The notes beneath the pieces are model-generated. The model worked only from the letters and a program-made list of their open reading frames with translations. It searched no databases and had not been told where the DNA came from. DNA of 64,000 bases from Eonycteris spelaea. Taxonomy: Eukaryota > Chordata > Mammalia > Chiroptera > Pteropodidae. The position numbers were made by a program, and so were the translations under genes. The DNA lies in contig PUFA01000528.1 in assembly GCA_003508835.1 (NCBI GenBank), positions 124,001-188,000 of the forward strand. The letters are read 5' to 3'. Shown in pieces: positions 25,236 to 37,262 of the stretch; positions within the stretch are counted from its first letter, which is position 1, and the number at the start of each line of letters is the position of its first letter.

Positions 25236-26436
25236 GACACAGACAAAGATGTCTGCTACCACTACTGTTATTCAGTATAATATTGGAGGTCCTAGTGAGT
25301 TCAATCAGGAAAGAGAAAAAATAAAAGGCATTCAAATAAGAAGTGAAGAAGTAAAACTGTCACTATTTGTGGATGACCTGATTCTCTATAAAGAAAACCT
25401 TAGACTCCACAAGAACACTACTAGAAATAATGAACAAATATAGTAAAGTTCAGGATTTAAAACCCATGTTCAAAAATCCATAGCATTCTTATACTCTAAT
25501 AATGAATTGTCAGAAAAAGAAATAAAATATATATATATATTCCTTTAGCAATTGCAACAAAAAGAATAAAATACTAGGAATAAAACTAATGAAACATGTG
25601 AAGGACCTACATATGGAAATTATGAGACCCTATTAAGAGAAATTGAAGACACAAAAAAATGGAAAGATATTCCGTGTTCTTGAATTGGAAGAAATCAGCA
25701 TAGTTAAAGTGACTTTCTTACCTAAAGTATTATACATATTTAATGCAGTTCCCATCAAAATCTCATTAGGACTTTTTAAAGAAATAGAGCAAAAAATCAT
25801 CAGATTTCTATGGAAGCACAAAAGATCCCAAATCGCCAAAGCTATCTAAGAAAAAAGAACAAGGCTGGAGGTATCATTCTGCCTGACTTCAAATTATACT
25901 ACAAAGTGACAATAATCAAAATAGAAGGATATTGGCAGCAAAACAGACACACAGACAAATGGATCAGAAGTGGGAGTCCAAAAATAACCCATATTTATAT
26001 GGGCAAATAATTTTTGACAAAGGAGCCAAAAACATACAGTGGAGAAAGGAAAGCCTCTTTAATAAATGGTGCTGGGAAAACTGGAAAGCCACCTGCAAAA
26101 GAATGAAACTGACTGGTCTATCACCACACACCAAAATGAACTCAAAATGGGTTAAAGACCTGAATATAAGGCCTGAAGCAATAAATTTCATAGAAGAAAA
26201 CATAGGTACTAAACTCATGGACCCTGGACATAAAGAGGATTTTATAATTTGACCTCAAAGGCAAGGGAAGTAAAAGCAAAAATAAATGAATGGGACTATA
26301 TCTTAAAAAGCTTTGGCTCAGCAAAAGAAACTGTCAACAAGGTAAAGAGACGGCATTCTGAATGGGAGAATATATTTGCAAACAATGCCTCCAAAAGGGC
26401 TTAATATCCAAAATATACAAAGAATTCATACACCTC

Positions 26437-26471
<35 letters not shown>

Positions 26472-27062
26472 ACAACCCAATGAAAAAATGGGAAGATGAT
26501 CTGAACAGGCACTTCTCCCAAGAAGACACACAATGGCCAAAACATATGACAAGATGCTCAACTTCACTAGCCATTAGAAAAATACAAATCAAAACCACAA
26601 TGAGATACTTTCTCATAACTTATAGAATGGCTACTAACAATAGGACAAGTAATAACAAGTGTTGGAGAGATGTGGAGAAAAAGGAACCCTCATACACTGC
26701 TGGTAGGAATGCGGATTGGTACAATCACTATGGAAAACAGTATGGAAGTTTCTCAAAAAACTAAAAACTGATCTACCATGTGACCAGCAATTTCTCTACT
26801 GGGTATTCATCCAAAAAACTTGTAAACATTTATCCAAAAAGATATATGCACACAGACATTCATAGCAGATTAGTCATGGTAACCAGGACATGGAAGAAAC
26901 CAAAGTATCCTACAAGAGATGACTGGATAATGAAGCTGTGGTACACATATACAATGGAATATTACTCAGCTATAAGAAGGGATGAAATACTACCTTTTGT
27001 GACAACATGGATGGATCTTGACATAATCATGCTAAGCAAAATAAGCCAGATATAAAAAGTTG
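25236..27062 (+). mobile_element. L1 fragment: ORF2 reverse transcriptase to near ORF2 end
   Basis: A 5'-truncated L1 in sense orientation that begins inside the RT domain and follows ORF2 almost to its stop. It is colinear with 32.2-34.0 kb of the near full-length copy (for example 'GGAGGTCCTAG', 'AAAAGGCATTCAAATA'). It ends near 27060 after 'AAATAAGCCAGATATAAAAA' without the expected 3' UTR and poly-A, so the 3' end has been lost by deletion or rearrangement. Its 5' junction with the older HAL1/L1M-like element lies near 25235. Confidence 0.85.
25236..27062 (+). pseudogene. L1 ORF2p remnant: RT catalytic box to C-terminus
   Basis: Multi-enzyme L1 protein (endonuclease plus reverse transcriptase), here only the C-terminal half. 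The RT active-site box reads FVDD at 25366-25377 (L1 usually FADD), within 'KLSLFVDDLILYKENL'. Downstream frames show 'KVLYIFNAVPIKISLGLF', '[18 protein letters not shown]', 'FNKWCWENWKATCKRMKL', and near the end 'MEYYSAIRRDEILPFVTTW'. These sit in different frames (25231, 25643, 25810, 25932, 26480, 26780), so it carries many indels and stops. The endonuclease domain is absent. Confidence 0.8.
26428..26474. repeat. (CAA)n microsatellite inside L1
   Basis: Expansion of the A-rich 'aacaacaacaaa' site that all L1 copies in this window carry at the same ORF2 position (compare 33405-33425 and 44606-44620). Confidence 0.95.
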
Positions 27063-28324
27063 GAAATTACAGGGTCACATTCCCTAGCATTCTTAAAATA
27101 TCTCAAAGCATTCCTAATACACAGCTGGAGCTTTCAGAGTCCAATTTGAGCACCTTGAAAAATTTAGATTGTGTTACACAATCTACAAATCTACATATAT
27201 TCAAAAATTATTACATTTTTAGTCTTATTTTTTCTAAAAGACTAAGATATTATGAACATAATTACAAATTAATAATAGATATGATACTCTTAAAATATTT
27301 GGAAAGCCATTGTAAATAAATATGATTTGGGATTTAATAAAGAGATGATAGCTGTGAAAGCCTTGATCACACATGCATTGATGACTTAAATGATGATCAG
27401 ATTGCCTTTCTGTAACTATAATAGAGTATTTTGGTAAAAAGTCTCAAAAGTTAACGGGCAAAAGAATAATGTCATATATATTTCATCAGAGAAATTTAAA
27501 AAATGAAACTACAAACTTATTTAATTTTCTTAGTATATTTTCTTTGGTATTTCGTTCCTCTCACCATTGCATTGTGTGTTTTCTCAGTATAATCTTTCCT
27601 CTAATAATGGGATTTACTCTGTATATGTCTGGGAATACTTGCATTATGATAGCGAAGCTCTTATTAAATTTATCAAGCTTTGCAGAAAGTTGGCTTTGGG
27701 TACTTATTAGATTCTGGTTTGTTGCCCCAGGAACTTACATGTCCATGAAATGGCACTTGTTTGTCAATTTTTCCCCTAGTAAATGAACTATTAAATGAAT
27801 TATGACAGTAGATGAATGTATGGAAATGAGAGTGGGAAAGCAAGTGGGAAGCTATGAACCCCCTGATAAATAGTTCATAAATTTTTGTCCTTTATTGCCA
27901 TTTTCTCACTATTCTAAATATGTCACATTGCACTAAAAATAAAATTTACATAGTTATCTTTTCCACTGAAATTTCTTATGCAAACAGCACAAGGTAATTT
28001 GATGCCATTCTTGGAATAATTTATGAAAAATTTCATAGGGACTAATCTTGTTTTGCTCAAGGTTAAGAATCTCTTTCTCCCTTCCAGTTAATTGGCCTGA
28101 TTATCTAAAGAACCTTTTGATCTCAGTGACTATAAAAATAGCAACATCTACCATTAATTTTCAAGTACGTATTAAAAATCAATAAAAGCCAGATTTGGTA
28201 AACAGTCTATAACTTGAACGCAAGTTGTATTTCAGAATTATTTCTTTTTCCCAACAATACACTTTTCTATTTGTTCTGAAAGGGCAAGCAGTAAGGTGAG
28301 AATAAAATAAATTATTTGAGAGTG
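27063..28324. other. Unassigned AT-rich intergenic DNA
   Basis: No recognisable repeat or gene. The frame at 27469-27786 (about 105 residues, hydrophobic) has no recognisable domain, no start context I would trust, and no neighbouring exon signals; I treat it as chance. Confidence 0.5.
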
Positions 28325-29067
28325 ATCTTTGGAAACATGGCAGAGTGAGAGATAGCCCTAGACCACTCTCCCATTGAAACAACAATAAGCTGAATATCTA
28401 AAACTCAACAACAACAACAAAACACCCAACCTGCACACCAGCATATCTGAGCGTGAGATCTGTGCATAAGAGCTAACACAAGTCAAAACCCCAAGCAGTG
28501 TGTCAGGTGATGGACTGGAAGAAACAAAGAAGCTGCCTCTCACAGCCACCAGAGCTCCCTGTAGGACGACGGGGAGGGGAGAAGGTGCAGTGACTTCCCT
28601 GAATAGTCCTGCATGGGAGAGTTGTGAGTTCCAAGCAACCAGCGGCAGGGCCCAGTCATCAGGGCAGAAGGCAGAGAAGCGAGACAGCAGAAAAACAACA
28701 GTTGATTTTACCAGCCGAGGTTACAAAATCAAGGCTGAGCAACAGCCCCAAACCCTAAACTAGAGGTTCTCTCCTCCCATACCCACCAAAAACTGAACAC
28801 TCTGGAGCCCCAGAGGAATCTGAGCAAACTCTGCTAAGAATGTCTCTGACACTGACAGGGACTGAAACTGAGGGTAGCAAGTGTGATTAAATATCTACAA
28901 GAAAAAAATGTTTAAAGGTATTTTAAGGCTTTATACAAAGCAGGGACCCAAGAGGTTTAGATGCCACCTACTGGAAACCAAAATAAAAGCACCTTCTTTG
29001 CAGTGGGCTAAACAGAGACACATGATATATCTTCTTTAGGGAAAAACAGGAGAATAGATCTCCATTA

Positions 29068-30039
29068 ATGCCCAGGAGGAGAAACAGTACGTTAAACACA
29101 ACGAACAATCAAGGTGAAAAGACATCTCAGAAAGAAAGAGAAAAATCTTTAGAAAATAAGCTTATAGACATAGAAACATGCAACTTTAATAACAGAGAAT
29201 TCAGTATGGTACTTCTGGAAAAACTCAGTGAGTTTCAAAACAAGTCATATCAACAATTCCAGGAATTGATAAAACACCTATTTGAGCAGAGCAAGGAGAT
29301 TGAAACCCTCAAAAAGAACCAAATAGAACTTCTGAAGATGAAAAACACACTGCGAGAGTTGAAAAATGAAATAGTAAGCTTGGGAAATAGAATCAAACAA
29401 ATGGAAGAAAGGATCAGTGACATCAAAGACAGAAATCTAGAAATAAATTAGAAGGAAGAAGAGAGAAACTGAAGAATGAAAAGTAATGAAAAAGAAATAT
29501 AAGAACTAGCTGATATCATTAGGAGAAAAACATAAGAATAATGGGCATTATCGTAGGTGAAAAAAAAGTAGCAGGAACTAGAAAACATTTTCAGATAAAT
29601 AGTAGACGAGAATTTCCTAAATGTAAGGAATGAGCTGGAGCTTAGTATTCAAGAAGTAAACAGAACACCCAACTCTCTCAACCCAAAAAGGCCTTCACCA
29701 AGACCCATTATATTAAAATTATCAAAAATCAACGACAAAGACAGAATTCTCTGGGCAGCCAGGGAGAAGAAAATGGTAACATATAAAGGAAAACCCATTC
29801 GATTATCCTCAGACTTCTCAGAGCAAACCTTACAAGCCAGAAAGGAATGGAATCAAATATTTAAACTACTAAGAGAAAGGAACAAAAAGCTTAGAATAAT
29901 GTATCCAGCTAAGCCATCCTTTAGATATGAAGGAGAAATTAAGACTTTTGCAGACATACAAAAATTGAGGAAATTCTCCACTACAAGGCCTGCACTACAG
30001 GAAATACTGAAAGCAGTCAGCTCACCTAAAACAAAATGA
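29068..30039 (+). pseudogene. L1 ORF1p, frame preserved but with internal stops
   Basis: ORF1p is the trimeric RNA-binding chaperone of the L1 ribonucleoprotein. The ATG at 29068 opens 127 codons containing the coiled coil (heptad-like 'LKKNQIELLKMKNTLRELKN', residues about 85-105), up to a TAG at 29449-29451. The same reading frame continues through several more stops (roughly 29470-29610, the RRM part), then reopens at 'FLNVRNELELSIQEVNRTPN'. It runs to the C-terminal domain, with 'PIRLSSDFSEQTLQARKEWN', 'IMYPAKPSFRYEGEIKTF' and 'TTRPALQEILKAV', and ends with TGA at 30037-30039. The nominal length, 323 codons, is the family norm. The preserved overall frame with clustered central stops is unusual for its age, but the protein is not made intact. 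Confidence 0.85.
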
Positions 30040-30291
30040 CAAAAAATAAATAAAAAATACATAATTAGGAGTAAAATGATAATCAGGCAAATAGAAGCAG
30101 AGGAGTGCAACTATTACTAAGAACACAGCATTATAAGCATAATAATAAGAGAACTGTTATAACAAGGTAGTAATGAATGTTTGGCATACATAGGGACAAA
30201 CTGAGATAACAATGACTGAAAAGGGGTAGATTTAAAAATCCAAATTCACAAAGTGGAATGGAATAAGGCACACACAGAAGAAAATTGACAA

Positions 30292-30322
30292 CTATATATA
30301 ATATATATATATATATATTATA

Positions 30323-30353
<31 letters not shown>

Positions 30354-30383
30354 TGTGTGCATGCGCATGTGTGTGTGTGTATA
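30292..30383. repeat. (TA)n(TG)n microsatellite in L1 inter-ORF region
   Basis: An AT run followed by TG with GGTG and GCATGCGCATG interruptions. It lies between L1 ORF1 and ORF2. Confidence 0.95.
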
Positions 30384-30559
30384 ACTATTCTTTAGATATT
30401 TATAATGGTAACCACACATCAAAAATTTGGAACTGAAATATATAACATAAAACAAGAAAAACCAGAGGAAAAATTCATGAAAGCCAACCAAAATAAAGAA
30501 AGAGAAACACAAGAACAAGGAAGAATGAAACCGAGCTACCAGAAAGCAAAAGACAAAGT

Positions 30560-33500
30560 GGCTATAACAAGACCTCATATTTCAATAATCACCCTGAATG
30601 TAAATGGACTGAACTGACCAATTAAAAGGAACAGAATTGAAGAATGGATCAAAATACAAACCACAACCATATGCTGCATTCAGGAGACACATCTCAGCTC
30701 CAAAGACAAAGATAGACTCAAAGTGAAAGGGTGGAAAATGATATTTCAAGCAAATGACATTCAGAGAAAAGCAGGAGTGGTGCTAAGAATATCAGATGAA
30801 ATAGAATTCAAAATAAAAAAGGGAAATAAAGACACTGATGGACACTTTATAATGACGATGGGGATCATGTACCAAGAAAACATAACACTTATTAATATCT
30901 ATGCTCCCATTCAGGGAGCCCAGAAATATGTCAAGCAATTACTAACAGAACTAAAGAGAGAAACAGAACAAAACATTATCATAGTAGGGGACCTAAATTC
31001 CCCACTGTTGGATATGGACAGATCATTCAAACAGAAAATCAATAAGGAAATAACATCCTTAAAGGATTCATTAGACCAACTGGACATAATTGACATTTAC
31101 AGAGACTTCTTTTCCCAAAACAGCTGCTTATACATTCTTCTCTAGTGAACATGAACATTATCAAGAATCGACCACATACTGGACACAGAGAAAGCCTCAA
31201 CAAATATAAGAGGGTTGAAATCATACCAACCATTTTCTCTGATCATAATGCTTTTGAAACTAGATATCAACTGCAAAAAAAAAAAAAAAGTGGAAACACA
31301 CAAATACATGTAGATTAAACAACACATTACTGAAGAATAACTGGGTCAGAGTAGAAATAAAAAGAGAGATCAAGAGATATATAGAAACAAATGATAATGA
31401 TAGTACAACATGTCAAAAACTTTGGGGACATGACAAAAGTAGCCGAAGAGGAAAGTTCATATCATTACAGGCCTATCTCTACAAAAAAAGAACAAACCCA
31501 AATAAGCAACTTAATGCTTAATCTTAAAAAACAAACAAACAAACAAACAAAACTAGAAAAGGAAGAATAAATGAAGCCTAAAGTCAACAGAAGGAAGAAA
31601 AACAACCTAGAGCAGAAATAATAAATCAAAAACCTACCAGAAAGTAAAAGCCCAGGACCAGATGGCTTCGCCAGTGAATTCTATCAAAACATTCAAGAAG
31701 ATTCAATACTAATTCTCCTCAAACTCTTCTAAAAAATCGAAGAGGAGTAAATACTTCCAAACTCATTTTATGAGGCTAGTATTACCCTGATACCAAACCC
31801 TGGTAAAGAACACAAAAAAAAGAACTACAGACAATATCTCTAATGAACACAGATACAAAAAATCCTAAGTAAGATACTAGCGAACTGTATACAGAAACAT
31901 ATTTTAAAAAAATATGAACCATGATCAATTGAACTTCCTCCCAGAAGCACAGAGATGGTTCAACATATGCACATCGATTAATGTGATACATCGCATAAAC
32001 AAATTAAAAAATAAGAACATATGATTATCAATAGATGCAGAAAAAGCCTTGAAAAGATACTGCATCCATTTATGATCAAAACACATAACAAAATCAGTAA
32101 GAAGGAAATATCTTAACATAATAACACCGTCTATGGCAAACCCTCGGCTAACATTATATTAATGGGAAAACTAAAAACCTACCCTCTAAGATCAGGAGCA
32201 AGGCAGTGGTGATCACTATCACTGCTGTTTGTTCAATAAAAATTGGAGGTCCTAGCAAATGCTATCAGACAAGAGGAGATATAAAAGGCATCCAAATAGG
32301 AAACGAAGAAGTCATGCTGTCACTATTTGTGGATGATAGGATTCTCTATATAGAAAACCCTAAAGACTCCACAAGAACACTACTAGAAACAGTAAGGAAA
32401 TACAGTAAAGTCTCTGGATACAAAATCGATGTTCAAAAATCCATAGCATTTCTTTACTCTAATAATGAAGTGTCCAGAAAAAGCAGTAGAAATAATAATT
32501 CCTTTTGCAATTGCAACAAAAAGAATAAAATACCTAAGAATAATTTAATGAAACAGTGAAGGAACTATATAGGGAATACTACAAGACCTTATTAAAGAAA
32601 TCAAAGAAAATACAAAGAAATTAAAAGATATTCTGTGTTCTTTGATTGAAAGAATCAACATAGTTAAATGGCCATATTACTAAGCAATACAGATTTAAAG
32701 CAATGCCCATAAAAATCCCATCGGCATTTTTAAAAAAATAATAGAACAAAAATATCATCAGCTTTGTATGGAAGCACACACACACCAAATGAATTGTCAA
32801 AGCCATCCTGAGAAAAAAGAATGAGGATGGAGGCATACCTCGCTTGACTTCAAATTATACTACAAAGTGACAATAATGAAAACGGCATGGTATTGCAGAA
32901 AAACAGACATACGGACCAGTGGAACAGAATTGAGAAACCAGAAGTAAACCTATATTTATATGAGCAAATAATTTTTTGACAAAAAAGCCAGAAAACATAA
33001 AGTGGAGAAAGGAAAGACTCTCAATAAATGGTGCTGGGAAAACTGGAAGCCATCTGCAAAAGAATGAAACTAGACTGTGGTTTCTCACCACACAGCAAAA
33101 TTAACTCAAAATGGATTAAGAGACCCTGAATATGAGACCTGAAACAATAAAATGCATAGAAGAAAACATAGGAACTAAATTGAAGGACCTTGGACTTAAA
33201 AGAGGATTTTATGATTTTTACCTCAAAGCAAGGAAGTAAAAGTAAAATAAATGAATGGGACTACATCTAATTAAAAAGCTTTTGCTGAGCAAAAGAAACC
33301 GTCAACAAGGTACAGAGACAACCATCTGAATGGGAAATATATTTTGCAATAAATGCCTCCAATATGGGCCTAATATCAAAATATACAAAGAACTCATAAA
33401 CTCAATGACAACAACAACACAACACAAACCATCCAATCAAAAAATGGCAGAGGACATGAACAGACTTCTTCCTTACAGAACATAAAATTGCCAACAAACA

Positions 33501-34057
33501 TGAAAGGATACTCAACATCACTAGCTATTAGGAAATGCAATGAAAACCACAATGAGATACCATTTCATTATTACCATCTCATTATACTATTAGAATAGCT
33601 ATAATCAATAGGACAAGTAAAAGAAATGTTGGAGCAGATGTGGAGAAAAAGGAACCCTCATATCCTGTTGGTGGAACGCAAATTGGTACAGCCACTATAG
33701 AAAACAGTATGGAGTTTCCTCAAAAAAAAAACTAAGAATTGACCTACCAATTGATCCAGCTGGGGTATTTACCCCAGGACTTGAAAATCCATATCCGAAA
33801 AGATATTTGCGTACCGATGTTTCCATAGCAGCATTATTCACAGTGGCCAGGACAGAAACAACCAAAGTGTCCTATGATTGATGACTACCTAAAGGAGCTG
33901 TGGTACATAAAAATGGAACATTACTCAGCCATAAAAAGAGATGAAATACCTCCATTTTAACAACCTGGATGAACCTCGAGATAGTCATGCTACCAAAAAA
34001 AGCCAGACTGCGAAAAAGTTGCAAACCACATATCACTTGTATGTGGATAAAAACCTA
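30560..34057 (+). pseudogene. L1 ORF2p (endonuclease-RT), disabled
   Basis: The endonuclease start 'ISIITLNVNGLN' ends the frame at 30617. The catalytic 'QETHL' block is near 30680. The frame at 30723-31145 carries 'LINIYAPIQGAQKYVKQLL' and 'IIIVGDLNSPLLDMDRSF', typical of the APE-type endonuclease middle. The RT region (frame 32206-32559) carries 'IQIGNEEVMLSLFVDDRIL' with the FVDD box at 32326-32337 and 'RKYSKVSGYKIDVQKSIAF'. The C-terminal region reaches a stop at 34055-34057. Many indels and stops break it into pieces, including a poly-A slippage near 31274 and a CAAA microsatellite near 31530. The nominal length of about 3.5 kb is somewhat shorter than the usual 3.8 kb, indicating small deletions, most visibly around 31.5-31.7 kb. 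Confidence 0.85.
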
Positions 34058-34354
34058 AAAGCAACAATGAACAGGAACAAATAGAGACTCGGGACATGGA
34101 CAATGTACTAGTGGTTTACCAGAGGTAGGAAGTGGGGGATGAGTGGGCAGGTAGACAGAGTAAAAAGGAATCAATTATAGGAGGTTGGGGGAGAGTGGAA
34201 GTGGGTAAAGGGGATCAAATATGTGGTACTGAAGGAAACTGGAATCTGGGTGGTAATCACACAATAAAGAAATAGATGTCAAATTATATTGCACCCCTAA
34301 AATTATAATAATTGTATTAACCAATATTACCCAAAACTTAAAAAAAAAAAAAAG

Positions 34355-34822
34355 CTGACCCTCGGAAATGTCACACATCAAAAAATTGAGAACAGTGGAA
34401 TACAGGCATAGAATCAGTACTAGTGGAAATGAACAGCTGGAAAAGCCGAAGAATTAAGTCAGGACCCTGTTGAGTTTGAAGTGCTGAGAATGTAGCCTGT
34501 GATGGACAAAAGAATATGTCACCTCAAAAGGACTCTTTGACATAATATAATATATAATATATATGTACATAATATAGTGTGTGTATATATATATGTTACA
34601 TATAATATGGAGCTAAAGTACAAAGCAGCAAAACCCAGAAAACACTCCTTTTTTTGTTTTTGCTTAAAGGCAGAACGTGACTCCTCATTTTTAATGGGAG
34701 AGGCTTTACCAGCCCTGAGATTTAATAGCATAATCTGATAACAAATCTGACTTTGTTAAGTTTTCTCCCATATATTTACCTTCCCAAAGTTTGTGGCCCT
34801 TGAAAGACTAAAACTGCTTTGT
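34355..34822. other. Unassigned segment, possibly LTR-derived
   Basis: Sequence between the L1 poly-A and an L1M 3' end. It contains a TA-rich patch (34550-34600). Its last part ('TCTGACTTTGTTAAGTTTTC', 'TTCCCAAAGTTTGTGGCCC', 'TTGAAAGACTAAAACTGC') could be the upstream half of the LTR-like segment at 35104-35242, split by the L1M piece. This is inference; no LTR termini are visible. Confidence 0.3.
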
Positions 34823-35103
34823 CCTATATGACGCCACTTATATGAGGTGCCTAAAGTAGTCAAACTCATAGAGACAGAAGGTAGAGTGATGGGTTGCCAG
34901 GTTCTAGGAAGGAGAGAGGAAAGTGTTAGTGTTTAATGGGTATAGAATTTCTTTTTGCAAGATGAAAAGGTTCTGGAGATAGATATTGGTAATGGTTGCA
35001 TAATAATGTGAATATACTTAATACTACTGAACTGTATACTTTAAAAATTGTTAAGATGTTAAATTTTGTATGTGTATTTACCACAATAAGAAATTTTAAA
35101 AAC
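34823..35103 (+). mobile_element. L1M-type 3' UTR fragment, sense
   Basis: Typical old L1M (L1MA/L1MB-like) 3' end blocks in order: 'CCACTTATATGAGGTGCCTA', 'CATAGAGACAGAAGGTAGAG', 'TGATGGGTTGCCAGG', 'AAAAGGTTCTGGAGATAGAT', 'GGTAATGGTTGCATAATAA', 'CTGAACTGTATACTTTAAAA', and a terminal 'TACCACAATAAG' with A-rich end. Short and 5'-truncated. Confidence 0.8.
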
Positions 35104-35253
35104 CCTGATTTGCCCTGTCATTTTTTCTAACAAATGCATTGTTCTTTGTTGATGAAGCTATATAAACTGGAATTCTGAGCCCCTATTTTGTTTCTCCTAT
35201 GTGATGTGTGCTGCATGCATTAATAAACTATTTTCTCTTGCCAAAAAAAAAAA
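35104..35253 (+). other. LTR-like U3/R segment ending in AATAAA and poly-A
   Basis: A TATA-like 'GCTATATAAACTGG' (near 35157) is followed by 'GTGTGCTGCATGCATTAAT', an AATAAA signal (35222-35227) and, 15 bases later, an A-run (35243-35253). TATA, then a polyadenylation signal, then poly-A is what a retrocopied LTR-terminated transcript would leave. No gag/pol sequence and no TG...CA boundaries are visible, so the viral origin is tentative. Confidence 0.4.
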
Positions 35254-35708
35254 CTGTGGTGCATATATAAAATGGAATATTACTTAGCCATAAGAAAAGA
35301 TGAAATACTGTCATTTGTGACAACATGGATGCACCTCAAGATAATCATGCTAAGCGAAATAAGGCAGACTAAAAGTTGAAAACCACATGATATCACTTAT
35401 ATGTGGGATATAAACCTAAAAACAACAAATGAACACGACAAACAAACAGAGATTTACGGACATGGACTATAGACCAGAAGGTAGGGGTAGGGGAGGAGGC
35501 AGGAGTAGATGGAGTAAAGGGGATAAAATACAGGGAGTTAGGGGGAGGGGGAAGTGGGCAAAGGGGATCAAATATATGGTAACTGAAGGAAACTGGATTT
35601 TGTGTGGTAAACACACAATAGAATATACAGATGTCAAATTATAATATACACCTGAAAATTATATAATTGTATTAATCAATATTACCCCAGTAAACTTAAT
35701 TTTAAAAA
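35254..35708 (+). mobile_element. 5'-truncated L1 (ORF2 end and 3' UTR), sense
   Basis: About 455 bp colinear with 33896-34340 of the neighbouring L1 ('CTGTGGTGCATATATAAAAT' here, 'CTGTGGTACATAAAAATGG' there). It continues through 'GGATCAAATATATGGTAACT' to the terminal 'TAATCAATATTACCCCAGTA' and an A/T-rich tail. It starts directly at the preceding A-run. Confidence 0.9.
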
Positions 35709-36074
35709 TCTTTAAAACATTAATTTTACAGTGTGCTATAGGTGCATAAAGTTCTTGGCAAATTCCCAAAAGTTGCTTTATTTCACTAAGCACATTTTTC
35801 TAAATGAATAATTTATGATTATCAAGGAATAGAAGATACCTAATGTTTGTTAGCAAATCCCAAGATATGGATACTTATTATTAAATATCACAGAAACTTC
35901 TAAAAAAATTTATCAGAAAAAAAAAATTGGGAAATTTTATTTGTTGCTGCCTCAAAAAAAATCATAAACAGTTGAAATAAAGATATACTTTTGTGATTAT
36001 CTGGCCATTTATACTTTATGATTATCTACTATTATGGATAATCAAGAATTTGTTTCAGGAAGTTAAAAATACTC
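35709..36074. other. Unassigned AT-rich intergenic DNA
   Basis: I see nothing recognisable here. Confidence 0.5.
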
Positions 36075-36232
36075 ATAGGGAATATTGTCAATGATATTGT
36101 TATAAATATGTATGGTGCTAGGGGAATGCTAGACTAATTGGGGAGATCACTTCATAAATTATGTTAAATATCGAAACTAATATAAAATAATATTAATGTC
36201 AACTCTAATTGAAAAATAAAAATTAAAAAAAA
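36075..36232 (+). mobile_element. Short 5'-truncated L1 3' end, sense
   Basis: About 155 bp of L1 3' UTR: 'ATAGGGAATATTGTCAATGA', 'ATGTATGGTGCTAGGGGAAT', 'GGGGAGATCACTTCATAAAT', 'ATGTCAACTCTAATTGAAAA', then an A-rich tail. It has the same 3'-end type as the fragments near 1.9, 7.5 and 62.2 kb, distinct from the type at 34.3 and 35.7 kb. Confidence 0.85.
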
Positions 36233-37204
36233 TATCTCTGTTATTGACATTTTTGTCTCAATAGGCAACAAAACTTAACAAAGAAAACTATTTCACACAC
36301 TTATTCAAAACTACTTAGAAATAGCAAGGTGTGTTAAACAGAATAACAAAAATGTAGAGTAACTAGCAGGTAAAGAGAGGACCTGGCGTTTGGCAATAGC
36401 AGCTATGTTGGAAGTGGTGGTAATAGTAGTCCAGATATGTCCAAATGTAGCTCTGTGGAAAGTTAGCTGAATTTGATGAACATATATTGAAACTGAAAAC
36501 CTTTATCTAAACTAGGTCAAAAGACCTATTATATTAAAAATAAGCCAACCGAACACATTCCTATGCAGTAAACCAATTTGGTCAAAGAGTGGGTTAGTCA
36601 AGCTTAGCTTCTACTAAATGGAATAACAGGCTTTTGCATTAAGGGAGGGATAGAGACAAAAAAAAAAAGAAAGAAAACAGAAGAAAACAAGTAAGCAAAG
36701 TGTGTGACCATGGCCTGTTGATTTAGAAGTTGTTCAATAGCAAACTAAACACATTAAACAACCAGAACATTGCAATATTCATAGCCTATAACAGTTTTAT
36801 AGTCTTCTTAACCAGTATTATTGCCATTTAAATTTAAAGAGCAAGGAGAAAAAAGTTTACAAAAATGACCATGTATAGGTTAGAGATCCCTAAACATTGA
36901 AATATATTTTTCAAATCTATATTGAGTATTCCTTAAGTATTTTTCTTGAAAGAAAATTACAATAACTTCATTTTTATAGTATAGTAATTAAAAGATTTGT
37001 TTGAAGGCTAGTACAGAGATCCATTATTCAAATATTGACACATTTGGAGTGATGCCAACTGTGCCAATGCAGACAGAGCACATTATCTCTTGTTTTATAC
37101 TGACCAAATTTATAAAACCTAAAAGAATAATGCTAATTTGGCAAGCTTTGTGCCTGGTAAGACATTAGCGTTGCATTAGAAAAAAGAAACAGACACACAC
37201 ACAC

Positions 37205-37262
<58 letters not shown>

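Larger units (their letters stand above)
28325..34354 (+). mobile_element. Near full-length L1, sense
   Basis: About 6.0 kb with all L1 parts in order. The 5' UTR runs from about 28325 to 29067 and begins near 'AACATGGCAGAGTGAGAG'. ORF1 is 29068-30039, the inter-ORF region about 30040-30560 (with a TA/TG microsatellite), ORF2 about 30560-34057, and the 3' UTR follows to 'AATTGTATTAACCAATATTA' and a poly-A run at 34341-34354. Length and layout match a complete L1. Both ORFs are disabled. I could not identify a convincing target-site duplication. The 3'-end type matches the fragment at 35254-35708. Confidence 0.9.

Noticed and set aside
27469..27786. A 105-residue hydrophobic frame.
   Set aside because: It has no domain, no splice context, and AT-driven composition typical of chance frames here.
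28325..34354. Possibility that the near full-length L1 is still active.
   Set aside because: ORF1 has several internal stops and ORF2 is broken into many frames.
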